64,000 nt of DNA, taken from contig NZ_SMLK01000007.1 of assembly GCF_004681975.1 (NCBI RefSeq), forward strand, positions 124,001 to 188,000, written 5' to 3'. Positions within the stretch are counted from its first letter, which is position 1; each line of letters begins with the position of its first letter. The translations under genes were made by a program, and so were the position numbers. This DNA is from Ramlibacter humi. Its GTDB lineage: Bacteria > Pseudomonadota > Gammaproteobacteria > Burkholderiales > Burkholderiaceae_C. This document shows, one piece after another, positions 8,179 through 17,459 of the stretch. Below the pieces are notes generated by a model. That model was given only the letters and a program-made list of their open reading frames with translations. It had not been told where the DNA came from and did no database searches.

Positions 8179-9630
8179 CGATGCGGGGTCGACCGGCTCC
8201 GCCGCCACCGCATCCACCCTCGCCGGCTGATTGGCCCGCAAGTCGATCGCCGCCGCCGCGCGTGAAGCGGCCAGGTTCGCGTCCGTGGGATTCACGTGCA
8301 GGCGGAACACCGACCCACGCCCGGGCCGCGACGACAGGTGCAGCGGGTGGCCCAGGATGTGCGACAGGCGCGCCACGATGTACAGGCCCAGGCCGAAGCC
8401 GTCTTCCGTGCCCGAGTGGCCGGGCACCTTGAAGAACTCGCGGAAGATCTCGCGCTGGTGCGCCGGCGCGATGCCCACGCCGGTGTCCCAGATCTCGATG
8501 CGCGGCCCGCGCCGCGTCATGCGCGCGGCCACCAGCACGCCGCCCTTGCGCGTGTACTTCACCGCGTTGGAGATCAGGTTGCCCACGATGCGCTGCAGCA
8601 GGATGGGATCGGACACCACGGTGCCCGGCACCGCGTGCACGCGCAGCTGCAGGCCCTTGGCTTCGGCCAAAGGCCGGTACTGCAGTTCCAGGTCGTGCAG
8701 CAGCTTGTCCAGCCGCAGTTCCTCGATGTTCAGCTTGATCTTGCCGGAGTCCAGCCGCACCAGGTCGAACAACGAGTCGAACAGCGCGTTCACCGCCTTG
8801 GTCGATTCCACGATCTTGGGCGCGATGTCGTGCACCAGTTCCGGTTCGCTGCCCAGCCAGTCCGCGTAAAGCCCCAGCGCATGCACCGGCTGGCGGATGT
8901 CGTGCGCCGCGCTGGCGAGGAAGCGGTTCTTGATCTCCACCGCGTCCAGCGCGGCCTGCGTCTGGCGCGTCAGCGAGTCGATGAGCTGGTTGTTGCGGTA
9001 CTGCAGCTCGAAGTTGCGGCGGTGCGTGGTGTGCAGGCGCAGCCCGGCCTGCCGCAGCACCTGCCAGAACACCACCAGCAGCAGCACCATCCACCATTCG
9101 TAAGCCACGGGCGGCAATGGATCGAGGATGCGCCACAGCATCACGGCCACCGACGTGACGGCCAGGGCATCCAGGTACCGCCGCATCGTCGGCAGGTGGC
9201 TAGACAGCGTGTTGATCGAGAACATCGCCAGTCCGGCCAGCACCAGCCAGCAGACGAACTGGTCGGCCAGCGGCGCGCGCAGGAAGAAGAGCGCCGTGGT
9301 CAGGCCCCACAGCGCGGCGGACGCGGGCCATGCCAGGCCCCACTCGCGCAGGAAGGCGAGCTGGCTCTCCGGACCGGCATGGATCACATTCCGCTCGTAG
9401 CGCCGCACCACCCACAGCCGCAGCCCGGCGGCCGCCACCGTCGCCGCGGCCCAGAGCAGCAGCGCCGCGCGCGACGCGTCGTTCCACAGCACCGCGAGGA
9501 AGATGGGGATCAGCGCCAGCCCGAGCGGCTGGGTGGTGCGCTGGGTGCGCATCAGGCTGCGCACCAGCTCGCCGTCCACCCACTGCGACTCGGCGGGCGT
9601 GGCGTTGGGCGGCGTGGTGTCGGGTTTCAC
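8092..9630 (-). CDS. Membrane sensor histidine kinase
   Basis: The 512-residue protein has about six membrane segments in residues 30-200, then a cytoplasmic kinase. The H-box is ASAAHDIRQPVHALGLYADW, the N-box ISNAVKYTRKGG, G1 EIWDTGVGIA and G2 EDGFGLGLYIV. I choose the GTG at 9630 because the frame above it is the shadow of rpoN and the protein then starts MKPDTTPPN. HDIRQP kinases of this layout are often paired with NarL-type regulators, like the convergent one at 7403-8017. The last roughly 28 residues (from RHSREGGNPWRP on) are encoded by the intergenic repeat array and are unlikely to be functional. Confidence 0.88.
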   Translation of the reverse strand: MKPDTTPPNATPAESQWVDGELVRSLMRTQRTTQPLGLALIPIFLAVLWNDASRAALLLWAAATVAAAGLRLWVVRRYERNVIHAGPESQLAFLREWGLAWPASAALWGLTTALFFLRAPLADQFVCWLVLAGLAMFSINTLSSHLPTMRRYLDALAVTSVAVMLWRILDPLPPVAYEWWMVLLLVVFWQVLRQAGLRLHTTHRRNFELQYRNNQLIDSLTRQTQAALDAVEIKNRFLASAAHDIRQPVHALGLYADWLGSEPELVHDIAPKIVESTKAVNALFDSLFDLVRLDSGKIKLNIEELRLDKLLHDLELQYRPLAEAKGLQLRVHAVPGTVVSDPILLQRIVGNLISNAVKYTRKGGVLVAARMTRRGPRIEIWDTGVGIAPAHQREIFREFFKVPGHSGTEDGFGLGLYIVARLSHILGHPLHLSSRPGRGSVFRLHVNPTDANLAASRAAAAIDLRANQPARVDAVAAEPVDPASRHSREGGNPWRPLSRPALESHGSPPARG

Positions 9631-9662
9631 CGCGCCATTGTCGCGCCCTGAGGACCCCGCTC

Positions 9663-11039
9663 CTAGCGGCGGCGCCGCTCCGCCGGCTCGATCTTCAGCA
9701 GCTGCCGGTACTTGGTGACCGTGCGCCGCGCCACTTTCAGGCCCTGCACCGACAGCTGCCGGGCGAGGTCCACGTCCGACATGGGGCGCGCGTTGTCCTC
9801 GGCCGCGATCATTTCCTGGATCAGGCCGCGGATCGCCGTCGGCGAACACTCGCCGCCGCTGGCCGTCGCGAGCCCGCGCGAGAAGAAGTACTTCAGCTCG
9901 AACACGCCGACCGGCGTGGCCATGAACTTGTTGTTGGTGACGCGCGAGACGGTGGACTCGTGCACGCCCACCTCCTGCGCGATCTCGCGCAGCGCCAGCG
10001 GCTTCATCGCCATCGCGCCGTAGGCCAGGAAGCGGTGCTGCCGCTTGAGGATGGCCTGCGCCACCGAGAGGATGGTGGAAAAGCGCTGCTCCACGTTGCG
10101 CACGGTCCAGCGCGCTTCCTGCAGGTGGGCGCCCAGCTCCGCGTGCTCGGCGCCGCGGTGGCGGCGGAACATCTCGGCGTAGCTGCGGTTCAGGCGCACC
10201 CTGGGCACCACCGCCTCGTTCAGCATCGCGGTCCACTGCCCGCGCACTTTCTTCACGATGACGTCGGGCGTCACGTACTGGATGGAAGGCGAGCCGAAGC
10301 GCCAGCCGGGCCGCGGGTCCAGCCGGCGGATCGCGGCGCAGGCGGCTTCCGCCTCCTCGGGCGTGATGCCCAGCCGGCGCGCCACCGCCTGGCCGTCATG
10401 GCTGGCCAGGCACTGCACGCAGTCGCGCAGGATGCGCGCGGCCAGCGCGCGCTTGTGCTCGCAAGGGATGGAGGACAGCTGCAGCCGCAGGCACTCCACC
10501 ACGTCGCGCGCGCCGACCCCGGCCGGCTCCAGCGCCTGCACGTGGCGCAGCGCGATCAGCCATTCGTCGGGCTCGGCGGGCGGGTCCAGCGCGAGCAGCG
10601 GCACCAGCTCGCGCAGCGGCGTGCGCAGGTAGCCGTCCTCGTCCAGCGATTCCGCCACCGTGGCGGCCAGCACCGCGTCGCGGTGCGTCAGCGGCAGCAG
10701 CTGCAGCTGGCCCACCAGGTGCTCGGCCAGCGTGGGCTGCGCGGTCAGCGTGTCGAACACCCCGTCGCTGTCGGCCACGCGCGCGCGGGCCAGGGGCTCG
10801 GCCCCCCAGCCCTGCGCTTCGGCCAGCGGCGCTTCCGCCGCGCCGTCGGCTTCGGCCACCGGCAGGTCCGCCGGCGGGGTGCTTTCGTCGGTTTCGAGGA
10901 ACGGGTTGGTGTCGAGCGCGTCGCGCACGGTCTGCGAAAAATCGAGCGACGACATCTGCAACAACCGCACCGCCCGCTGCAATCGCGGCGAGAGGGTGGG
11001 CTGCAGCGCCGTTCCAAGCTGCAGGCTCAGGCTTTGCAT
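9663..11039 (-). CDS. rpoN: RNA polymerase sigma-54 factor
   Basis: The product is 458 residues. The N-terminal activator-interacting region reads LGTALQPTLSPRLQRAVRLL, an acidic linker follows, then the core-binding region. The helix-turn-helix is LREIAQEVGVHESTVSRVTN with NKFMATPVGVFELKYFF, and the RpoN box is ARRTVTKYR about 20 residues from the end. Canonical RpoN boxes read ARRTVAKYRE, so there is one Thr-for-Ala change. The gene is not in the usual lptB-rpoN-hpf-ptsN cluster, so it may be a second copy serving the nearby sigma-54-dependent activator at 11724. The ATG at 11039 gives the standard start MQSLSLQLG. The 290-base gap upstream of it holds no gene that I can support. Confidence 0.93.
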   Translation of the reverse strand: MQSLSLQLGTALQPTLSPRLQRAVRLLQMSSLDFSQTVRDALDTNPFLETDESTPPADLPVAEADGAAEAPLAEAQGWGAEPLARARVADSDGVFDTLTAQPTLAEHLVGQLQLLPLTHRDAVLAATVAESLDEDGYLRTPLRELVPLLALDPPAEPDEWLIALRHVQALEPAGVGARDVVECLRLQLSSIPCEHKRALAARILRDCVQCLASHDGQAVARRLGITPEEAEAACAAIRRLDPRPGWRFGSPSIQYVTPDVIVKKVRGQWTAMLNEAVVPRVRLNRSYAEMFRRHRGAEHAELGAHLQEARWTVRNVEQRFSTILSVAQAILKRQHRFLAYGAMAMKPLALREIAQEVGVHESTVSRVTNNKFMATPVGVFELKYFFSRGLATASGGECSPTAIRGLIQEMIAAEDNARPMSDVDLARQLSVQGLKVARRTVTKYRQLLKIEPAERRRR

Positions 11040-11329
11040 GGGACTTCCTTGAACGTGTTGCCGCGGGCCGGACGCAAGGCCTGTGCCGCCGCAACCCAAC
11101 CGTGGCAAAGCGCCACGGCCGCATGCCGCGGACACCTGCGGCCTTCTCCTGCGCGGCGCTGGGTTAGGCCGCACACGCAAGGCCTGTCGCTCCTGCTGCA
11201 AATGTTGCGCGGCAGTCGGTAAATTGATGGGCAGCCCTGTCGGTCTTGCCGCAGGTTGCGCGCGGCGACAAATAAAACGCGGAGCAGGCGCAAGTAGCGC
11301 TAGGCTGTCAGCTTGTCCGGAAGGAAGCG

Positions 11330-11626
11330 ATGAACGAGACCAGCACGTTCGAGAGCGTGGAACAGGGCGACCTGGACGGCCGCTGCCGCCGGCTCGAACT
11401 GGCGCTGCGCGACCGCGACGAGCTGCTCGCCCGCCTGGACCACGACCTGCGCAATCGCCTGGGCACCCTCAGCGTCGCGGCCGACGTGCTGGAAGCCATG
11501 CCGCCCGGCAGCGCCGCGGCGGGCGAGGCGCGCGAAGTCATCGCGCGGCAGGCGCGCATCCTCACGGCCCGCCTGAACGAGTGGCTGCCGCAGCTCGACC
11601 GTGAGCGCCTGCGAGCGCGGCCGTAG
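11330..11626 (+). CDS. Stand-alone histidine-kinase phosphoacceptor (DHp-like) domain protein
   Basis: This 98-residue protein looks like an isolated dimerisation and phosphoacceptor domain. A predicted helix leads into LARLDHDLRNRLGTLSVAAD, whose HDLRN matches the H-box of hybrid kinases (HELRNPL), giving His38 as candidate acceptor. A second helix, ARQARILTARLNEWLPQLDR, completes a hairpin. No ATP-binding domain (N, G1 or G2 box) follows before the stop. AAGGAAG just upstream is a good ribosome-binding site. It precedes the NtrC-type regulator by 97 bases on the same strand. It could be a phosphotransfer partner, a decoy for that regulator, or the remnant of a kinase. Confidence 0.75.
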   Translation: MNETSTFESVEQGDLDGRCRRLELALRDRDELLARLDHDLRNRLGTLSVAADVLEAMPPGSAAAGEAREVIARQARILTARLNEWLPQLDRERLRARP

Positions 11627-11723
11627 CGGATGGCGCCGATCTTTACACCACGGTTGACCCGCGCTGGCGAATAATCAGCTGGGCATTTCACGGGCAACCG
11701 CCGCAAGGACCACAGGGAGTTCG

Positions 11724-13109
<1,386 letters not shown>

Positions 13110-13208
13110 GCGCCGGCGCGGGTGCAATGCCCGCGCGCCCGATGCGGCCGGGCACGCCCGTTGCCAAGCATGAGTCCTGATCCCACTCAGCACCGAAAGG
13201 AAGGACTT

Positions 13209-13442
13209 ATGGCAACCCAGGACACCTCTCCCCAGCGCCAGGACGGCACCGCCGGTGCCGGCAGCAAGCGCAGCCTGCGCGGCTTCGCCGCCATGGACCC
13301 GCAACGCCAGCGCGAGATCGCCAGCCTTGGCGGGCGCGCCGCCCACCAGAGCGGCCACGCGCACGAATTCACCACCGAGGAAGCGCGCGCGGCCGGCAAG
13401 AAGCGGCACGCGATGCGCAGCGCGAACGGCGCGGCGCGCTGA
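13209..13442 (+). CDS. KGG-repeat stress protein
   Basis: This 77-residue, polar, probably disordered protein has the repeats RGFAAMDPQRQREIASLGGR and HEFTTEEARAAGKK, versions of the KGG motif of general stress proteins (Con-10/YciG type). A strong ribosome-binding site, AAAGGAAGGAC, precedes the ATG at 13209. A paralogue lies at 15479-15712 on the other strand, with Ku between them. Such proteins accumulate in stationary phase or stress; their biochemical role is not known. Confidence 0.88.
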   Translation: MATQDTSPQRQDGTAGAGSKRSLRGFAAMDPQRQREIASLGGRAAHQSGHAHEFTTEEARAAGKKRHAMRSANGAAR

Positions 13443-13559
13443 AGCTGTCGGCGGGCGCCTGCCCGCGTAGGAGCGCGCGGCGCGCGGACGGCACCGCGCG
13501 CTGACAGGAAGCCGCGCGGGGCGTGGCGAGCATGCCGGAAGCAAGACACCGCTTCCGCC

Positions 13560-13862
13560 ATGCAGACCTCACCCGCCGCCGCCCTGCCCTCGCTGCACGA
13601 AGCCAGCCGCGCCCTGTGGCTGGCCACGCTGTCGCTGATGGCCGCCTTCATGCAGACGCAGGCGCCGGCGCACCGCTGCCTGATGGCGCGCCGCATCGCG
13701 CGCAACTTCGACACGCTGGGCGAGCAGGAATGCTTCTCGCAGGACTGCCGGCAGCGGTTCGCCCGGCTGGGCACGCGCTGGCATCGGCGCGCCGACTCCC
13801 TGCAAGGCCGCGGACCCGGGACGTTTTTCGCGCGCGTGCAGCGAACGCTCGGCTTGCGCTGA
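13560..13862 (+). CDS. Hypothetical protein
   Basis: The 100-residue frame starts at the ATG at 13560. The N-terminal half is Ala/Leu-rich and could be one amphipathic or membrane-associated helix (SRALWLATLSLMAAFMQT). The C-terminal half is basic with two Cys (ECFSQDCRQRFARLGTRW). I do not recognise a family. Support is codon position bias like its neighbours and its place between the KGG and Ku genes on the same strand. It could be a chance frame. Confidence 0.55.
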   Translation: MQTSPAAALPSLHEASRALWLATLSLMAAFMQTQAPAHRCLMARRIARNFDTLGEQECFSQDCRQRFARLGTRWHRRADSLQGRGPGTFFARVQRTLGLR

Positions 13863-13962
13863 GTGCGCCGCCCACGGCCGGGCCTGTACGCACGTGCCTA
13901 CGCCGCGCAAAGCCGCGTGCCGACAAACGCTGCTCACTCGCGCCGCCACACTCGGCCGACCT

Positions 13963-14925
13963 ATGGCTGCGTCCCCCAAGCCGACTGATTCGAAGGGCAT
14001 GGCGCCCACGTCCACCCGCGCCTTGTGGAAAGGCGCGATCACCTTCGGGCTGGTGCACATCCCCATCGGCCTGTACTCGGCCACCGCCACCGGCGGCGTC
14101 GACTTCGACTGGCTGGACAAGCGCACCATGGACCCGGTGGGCTACAAGCGCGTCAACAAGAAGACCGGCAAGGAAGTCGACAAGGACGACATCGTCAAGG
14201 GCGTGAAGGTGGAAGGCGGCGACTACGTCGTGCTGTCACCCGAGGAAATCCAGGAAGCCTACCCGCGCACCACGCAGACCATCGAGATCGAAGCCTTCGT
14301 CGACGCCGACGAGGTGCCCTTCGTCTACCTGGAGCGGCCCTACTACGTCGCGCCGGTGAACAAGGGCGACAAGGTCTACGCGCTGCTGCGCGAGGCGCTG
14401 AAGGACACCGGCAAGGTGGGCATCGCCAAGGTGGTGATCCAGACCAGGCAGCACCTGGCCGTGGTCATCCCCTGCGGGCCGGCGCTGGTGCTGAACCTGC
14501 TGCGCTGGGGCGGCGAGATCCGCTCGTGGGAAGACCTGAAGCTGCCGCCGGCCACGGCCAAGGCCGCCGGCGTGAAGGACGCCGAGATGAAGATGGCCAG
14601 GCAGCTGATCGACGGCATGTCGGCCCACTGGAGCGCCGACGACTTCCGCGACTCGTTCAAGGACGAGATCATGAAGCTGGTGCACGAGCGCGCGAAGTCC
14701 GGCGAGACCGAGCACGTCGAGGCGGTGGAGAAGGCGCCCGAAGGCGGCGCCGATGTGATCGACCTGACCGAGCTGCTCAAGCGCAGCCTGCGCGGCGGCG
14801 GCAATGCCGCGGAAGCGCCCGCGGCGAAGAAGGCCGCCGCGCACAAGACCGCCGCGAAAAGCACCGCTCGCAAGAGCGCCCCCGGCAAGACCGCGGCCAA
14901 AGGCCGCACCCGCAAAGCCGCCTGA
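13963..14925 (+). CDS. ku: Non-homologous end-joining protein Ku
   Basis: Bacterial Ku forms a homodimer ring that binds DNA double-strand ends and recruits ligase LigD. The 320-residue product starts its core with RALWKGAITFGLVHIPIGLY, the family signature. It continues with VGYKRVNKKTGKEVDKDDIV and the DNA-binding barrel, and ends in a basic Lys/Ala-rich tail (from about residue 285) that in other bacteria helps DNA binding. LigD is not in the window. The ATG at 13963 gives the normal N-terminus. One base separates its stop from the next gene. Confidence 0.96.
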   Translation: MAASPKPTDSKGMAPTSTRALWKGAITFGLVHIPIGLYSATATGGVDFDWLDKRTMDPVGYKRVNKKTGKEVDKDDIVKGVKVEGGDYVVLSPEEIQEAYPRTTQTIEIEAFVDADEVPFVYLERPYYVAPVNKGDKVYALLREALKDTGKVGIAKVVIQTRQHLAVVIPCGPALVLNLLRWGGEIRSWEDLKLPPATAKAAGVKDAEMKMARQLIDGMSAHWSADDFRDSFKDEIMKLVHERAKSGETEHVEAVEKAPEGGADVIDLTELLKRSLRGGGNAAEAPAAKKAAAHKTAAKSTARKSAPGKTAAKGRTRKAA

Positions 14926-14926
14926 G

Positions 14927-15412
14927 ATGACGCTGCCGCTGTACCACGCGCTCTGGATCGCCACGGCGCTGGCGGTGATCGCCATCGCCAGCGGCTTCAT
15001 CACGCGCTGGCTGAAGCTGCGCGAGTTCCGCCGCGCGCAAGCCGAGGAGGCCTTGGACGCGCTGGCAGGCTATTCCGAATGGCTGGCCGCGCAGCGCCGC
15101 GGCACGGCGTTCGGCGGCGACCGCTCGCCGCTGGCGCAGGTGCGGCGCTGCCAGCAGGCGGCCTTTCCCGAGTTCGCGCCCGCGATGGCCGCCCTGCTGG
15201 CGCTGCACGCGCGGTTGCTGGACTTCCTGTGGCGCCAGCAGCTGCTGCGCACGCGCGACCCGGAAGCCTGGCTGGAATCGGACCACGACGCCCAGTTCAT
15301 GCTGCTGTGGAGCGAGCACCGCGAAGCCGTGCACGCGCTGGCCGAACGCCTGCGCCAGCGCGCGGGCGAGCCGCTGATGGACGCGGAGCCGGAATCGGTT
15401 TACCCCGTCTGA
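14927..15412 (+). CDS. Hypothetical single-pass membrane protein
   Basis: The 161-residue protein has one N-terminal membrane segment (about 8-28) followed by a soluble, mostly helical region rich in Arg, Glu and Ala (from ITRWLKLREFRRAQAEE on). It starts one base after the ku stop, so it is probably co-transcribed with ku. I do not recognise the family. A role linked to Ku is possible only from position. Confidence 0.75.
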   Translation: MTLPLYHALWIATALAVIAIASGFITRWLKLREFRRAQAEEALDALAGYSEWLAAQRRGTAFGGDRSPLAQVRRCQQAAFPEFAPAMAALLALHARLLDFLWRQQLLRTRDPEAWLESDHDAQFMLLWSEHREAVHALAERLRQRAGEPLMDAEPESVYPV

Positions 15413-15438
15413 AAGCAAAAGCCCCGCAGTGCGGGGCT
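15413..15438 (-). terminator. Rho-independent terminator of the minus-strand KGG gene
   Basis: A perfect inverted repeat, AGCCCCGCA / TGCGGGGCT at 15420-15438, is followed on the minus strand by TTTTGCTTT. It lies 40 bases after the stop of the KGG gene at 15479-15712. The T-run is only on the minus-strand side, so it serves that gene, though the hairpin could also slow transcription from the left. Confidence 0.8.
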
Positions 15439-15478
15439 CTCACGTTCGCGGCGGGCGGGTCAGCGCCCGGGCGGGACA

Positions 15479-15712
15479 TCAGGCGCTGGGGCTTTCCGAG
15501 GTGGAAGAGCCGGCACGCTGCTCGGCGGCGCGGCGGGTGCGCACTTCCACGCTGCGGCGGGCGGCCGCGCGGGCCTCCTCGCGGGAGAACTGGTGGGCAC
15601 GGCCGGCAGCGTGAGCGGTGCGGCCGCCGAGGGCCGCTACCTGTTTCATCTTCTCTGCGTCGAGCAGGGCGAAACCGCGCTTGCGGGGGGTGGTGTCCGA
15701 GGGCGTCGTCAT
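15479..15712 (-). CDS. KGG-repeat stress protein, second copy
   Basis: This 77-residue protein is a paralogue of the one at 13209-13442. Its units read RGFALLDAEKMKQVAALGGR, TAHAAGRAHQFSREEARAAA and a basic tail. Length and spacing of the motifs match the first copy. It faces the Ku operon and ends in a clear terminator. A stress-induced role is inferred from the family. Confidence 0.85.
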   Translation of the reverse strand: MTTPSDTTPRKRGFALLDAEKMKQVAALGGRTAHAAGRAHQFSREEARAAARRSVEVRTRRAAEQRAGSSTSESPSA

Positions 15713-15949
15713 CTGGTGGGCTCCTGGTTGAGAAGATGCCCATCCTTGGGCAAGCTCAGCCGGCTCTGTGTAGGACAGCGCCTCGCATGTCCGTCGGCAG
15801 CCGCCCAGAACAGGTCGGACAGGGCCGTACCACCGGCAGCGTTAAATCCTTCGTGTGCATCGGCTCAGGGTTTCCCGCCCGCCAGGCCGTGAGCAAGCGC
15901 ACGTAACAGGCCTGGGCGCCGACGCCGCGCAAGGGGTGCACCGCCCAGA

Positions 15950-16357
15950 ATGGACCGCATGCAAGCCAAGGCACTCGATGCGGCGCAACTGAAGGACCTG
16001 AAGGCCCGCCTGGACCGCCGCGAACAGGAACTGGAGGAAGCGATCCGCGCCTCGCGCGACGCCGTGACCGAGCCTGCCTCGGACGGCGGTACCGACGTGC
16101 GCGATCCGGTGGAGGACGGCGACGCCCGCATGATGGCCAGCCTGGACCTGGCGCAGCTGCGGCGGCGCGAGGACGAACTGCTGGAGGTGCGCCGCGCGCG
16201 CGACCGCATGCACCAGGGCGAATACGGCTGGTGCGAGCAGTGCGGCGAGCCGATCGGCTTCCAGCGCCTGCAGGCCCGGCCCGAAGCGCGCTTCTGCCTG
16301 CGCGACGAGGAAGCCTGGGAGAAGGCGCACCCGAACGGCGCGCCGGCGCAGGTTTAG
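15950..16357 (+). CDS. DksA/TraR-family zinc-finger protein with degenerate finger
   Basis: The 135-residue protein has an N-terminal coiled coil (about 10-90: LKDLKARLDRREQELEEAIR, then LAQLRRREDELLEVRRARDR) and a C-terminal finger, WCEQCGEPIGFQRLQARPEA followed by RFCLRDEE. The usual finger is CxxC...CxxC; here the fourth Cys is Asp (CLRD), so zinc binding may be weakened or use Asp. Family members bind RNA polymerase through its secondary channel and change promoter choice. ATGs at 15950 and 15959 are both possible. The 237 bases upstream hold no gene I can support. Its stop overlaps that of arsC on the other strand. Confidence 0.88.
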   Translation: MDRMQAKALDAAQLKDLKARLDRREQELEEAIRASRDAVTEPASDGGTDVRDPVEDGDARMMASLDLAQLRRREDELLEVRRARDRMHQGEYGWCEQCGEPIGFQRLQARPEARFCLRDEEAWEKAHPNGAPAQV

Positions 16358-16791
16358 CCCGCGGGCTTGACGCGGCGGCCCGCCGCGTCGACCACCAGTT
16401 CACCGTCTTCCTTGCGGAACTCGCCCTTCTGCGGGTCCGGCAGGATGTCCAGCACCGCCTCCGACGAAGGCCGGCACAGGCGAACGCCCAGCGGCGTGCG
16501 CACGAACGGCCGGTTGATCAGGATGGGATGCGCCAGCATGAAATCCAGCAGTTGGCCGTCGGTCCACTTCGGGTCGTCCAGGCCCAGTTCGTCGTAGGGC
16601 GTGCCCTTGCGGCGCAGGGCGTCGCGCACCGTCAGCCCGGCATCGGCGATCAGCGCCGAGAGTTCATCGCGCGACGGCGGCGTCTTCAGGTACTCGACGA
16701 CACGCGGCTCGGCGCCGCTGTTGCGGATGAGGCCCAGCGTGTTGCGCGACGTGCCGCACGCGGGGTTGTGGAAGATGGTGATGTCGGCCAT
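16354..16791 (-). CDS. arsC: Arsenate reductase, glutaredoxin-dependent ArsC family
   Basis: The 145-residue protein has the active-site loop FHNPACGTSRNTL with the catalytic Cys12. It also has the arginine-bearing stretch RPFVRTPLGVRLCRPSSEAV that binds the oxyanion in ArsC. It would reduce arsenate to arsenite with glutathione and glutaredoxin. It is the last gene of a long minus-strand run (21619 to 16354), 12 bases after the dimeric-barrel gene, and no other ars gene is present. It may have been picked up by the operon, or act on another substrate in the ArsC/Spx superfamily. Confidence 0.92.
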   Translation of the reverse strand: MADITIFHNPACGTSRNTLGLIRNSGAEPRVVEYLKTPPSRDELSALIADAGLTVRDALRRKGTPYDELGLDDPKWTDGQLLDFMLAHPILINRPFVRTPLGVRLCRPSSEAVLDILPDPQKGEFRKEDGELVVDAAGRRVKPAG

Positions 16792-16803
16792 GGTGGCCGC
16801 GCA

Positions 16804-17457
16804 TCATGCCGGATCGCCGGCCGCCATCGACAGTGACAGCGAATAGGCCCCGCGCTGCACGCCGGCGGGCAACGCGTTGAGCAATACCGTCTCGGCGGTC
16901 TGCAGCGCGTCGCGGTCGTGGCCCGCAATGACGACCGCCGCGGCGGCGGCGCCGTCCGCCAGCCCGCGGATCTTCTGCTCGGTGGTGGGCGCCAGCGCCG
17001 GCGGCTGGTGCTTGAGCACGTGCACGCCGGCCAGGCCGGGCTTTTGCGCCAGGCCGCGCAGCTGCCCGGACAGCGCCGCCAGCACGTCGTCCTGCGCCTG
17101 CGCAAGACGGAAGGTCAGCACGTGCCGGGCCGCGATACCGCCTGCGCTTCCCAGCACGCGGCACTGCGTGCGCACCATGTTGCGGTGGTGCGGCATCAGC
17201 TTCTTCGACCACGGCGTCGGCGCGTTCAGCCGCGCCGCGTACGCGGGCGAGCCCAGCACGTCGTGCGAGGCCAGTTCGTACAGGATGAAGAAGCCTTCGC
17301 CGCCATCGGCTTGCGCGAACCGCGAGGCGCGCAGGAAGCCGGGGATGCCCAGCCTCTCCGGGAAATGCTCGTGCGTGTGCCAGTGCTCGAACTCTTCGCG
17401 CCATTCGGGCGCGATGTCCCACCACATCGCCAGCGCCGCGGTGCCCAGCAACGCCAT
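16804..17457 (-). CDS. Dimeric alpha/beta-barrel (EthD-like) protein of unknown function
   Basis: The 217-residue product begins with a segment like EthD/ABM-type barrels: DIAPEWREEFEHWHTHEHFP, then ERLGIPGFLRASRF. A second similar half seems to follow (HVLTFRLAQAQDDVLAALSG, then GLAQKPGLAGVHVLKHQ), so it may be a fused pair of ferredoxin-like domains. It starts two bases after the stop of the shikimate-dehydrogenase-like gene, so it belongs to the TRAP/AroQ/AroE operon. Barrels of this kind are often small-molecule monooxygenases, isomerases or decarboxylases. The reaction is unknown. Confidence 0.8.
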   Translation of the reverse strand: MALLGTAALAMWWDIAPEWREEFEHWHTHEHFPERLGIPGFLRASRFAQADGGEGFFILYELASHDVLGSPAYAARLNAPTPWSKKLMPHHRNMVRTQCRVLGSAGGIAARHVLTFRLAQAQDDVLAALSGQLRGLAQKPGLAGVHVLKHQPPALAPTTEQKIRGLADGAAAAAVVIAGHDRDALQTAETVLLNALPAGVQRGAYSLSLSMAAGDPA

Positions 17458-17459
17458 CG

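Noticed and set aside
8296-9651. 451-codon plus-strand frame opposite the histidine kinase
   Set aside because: The Gln/Arg/His-rich composition and the clear kinase motifs on the other strand mark it as a shadow.
11040-11329. Search for a sigma-54 (-24/-12) promoter before the DHp-like gene
   Set aside because: No TGGCAC-N5-TTGC match could be read on either strand; only a small hairpin (CGTGGC / GCCACG) is present.
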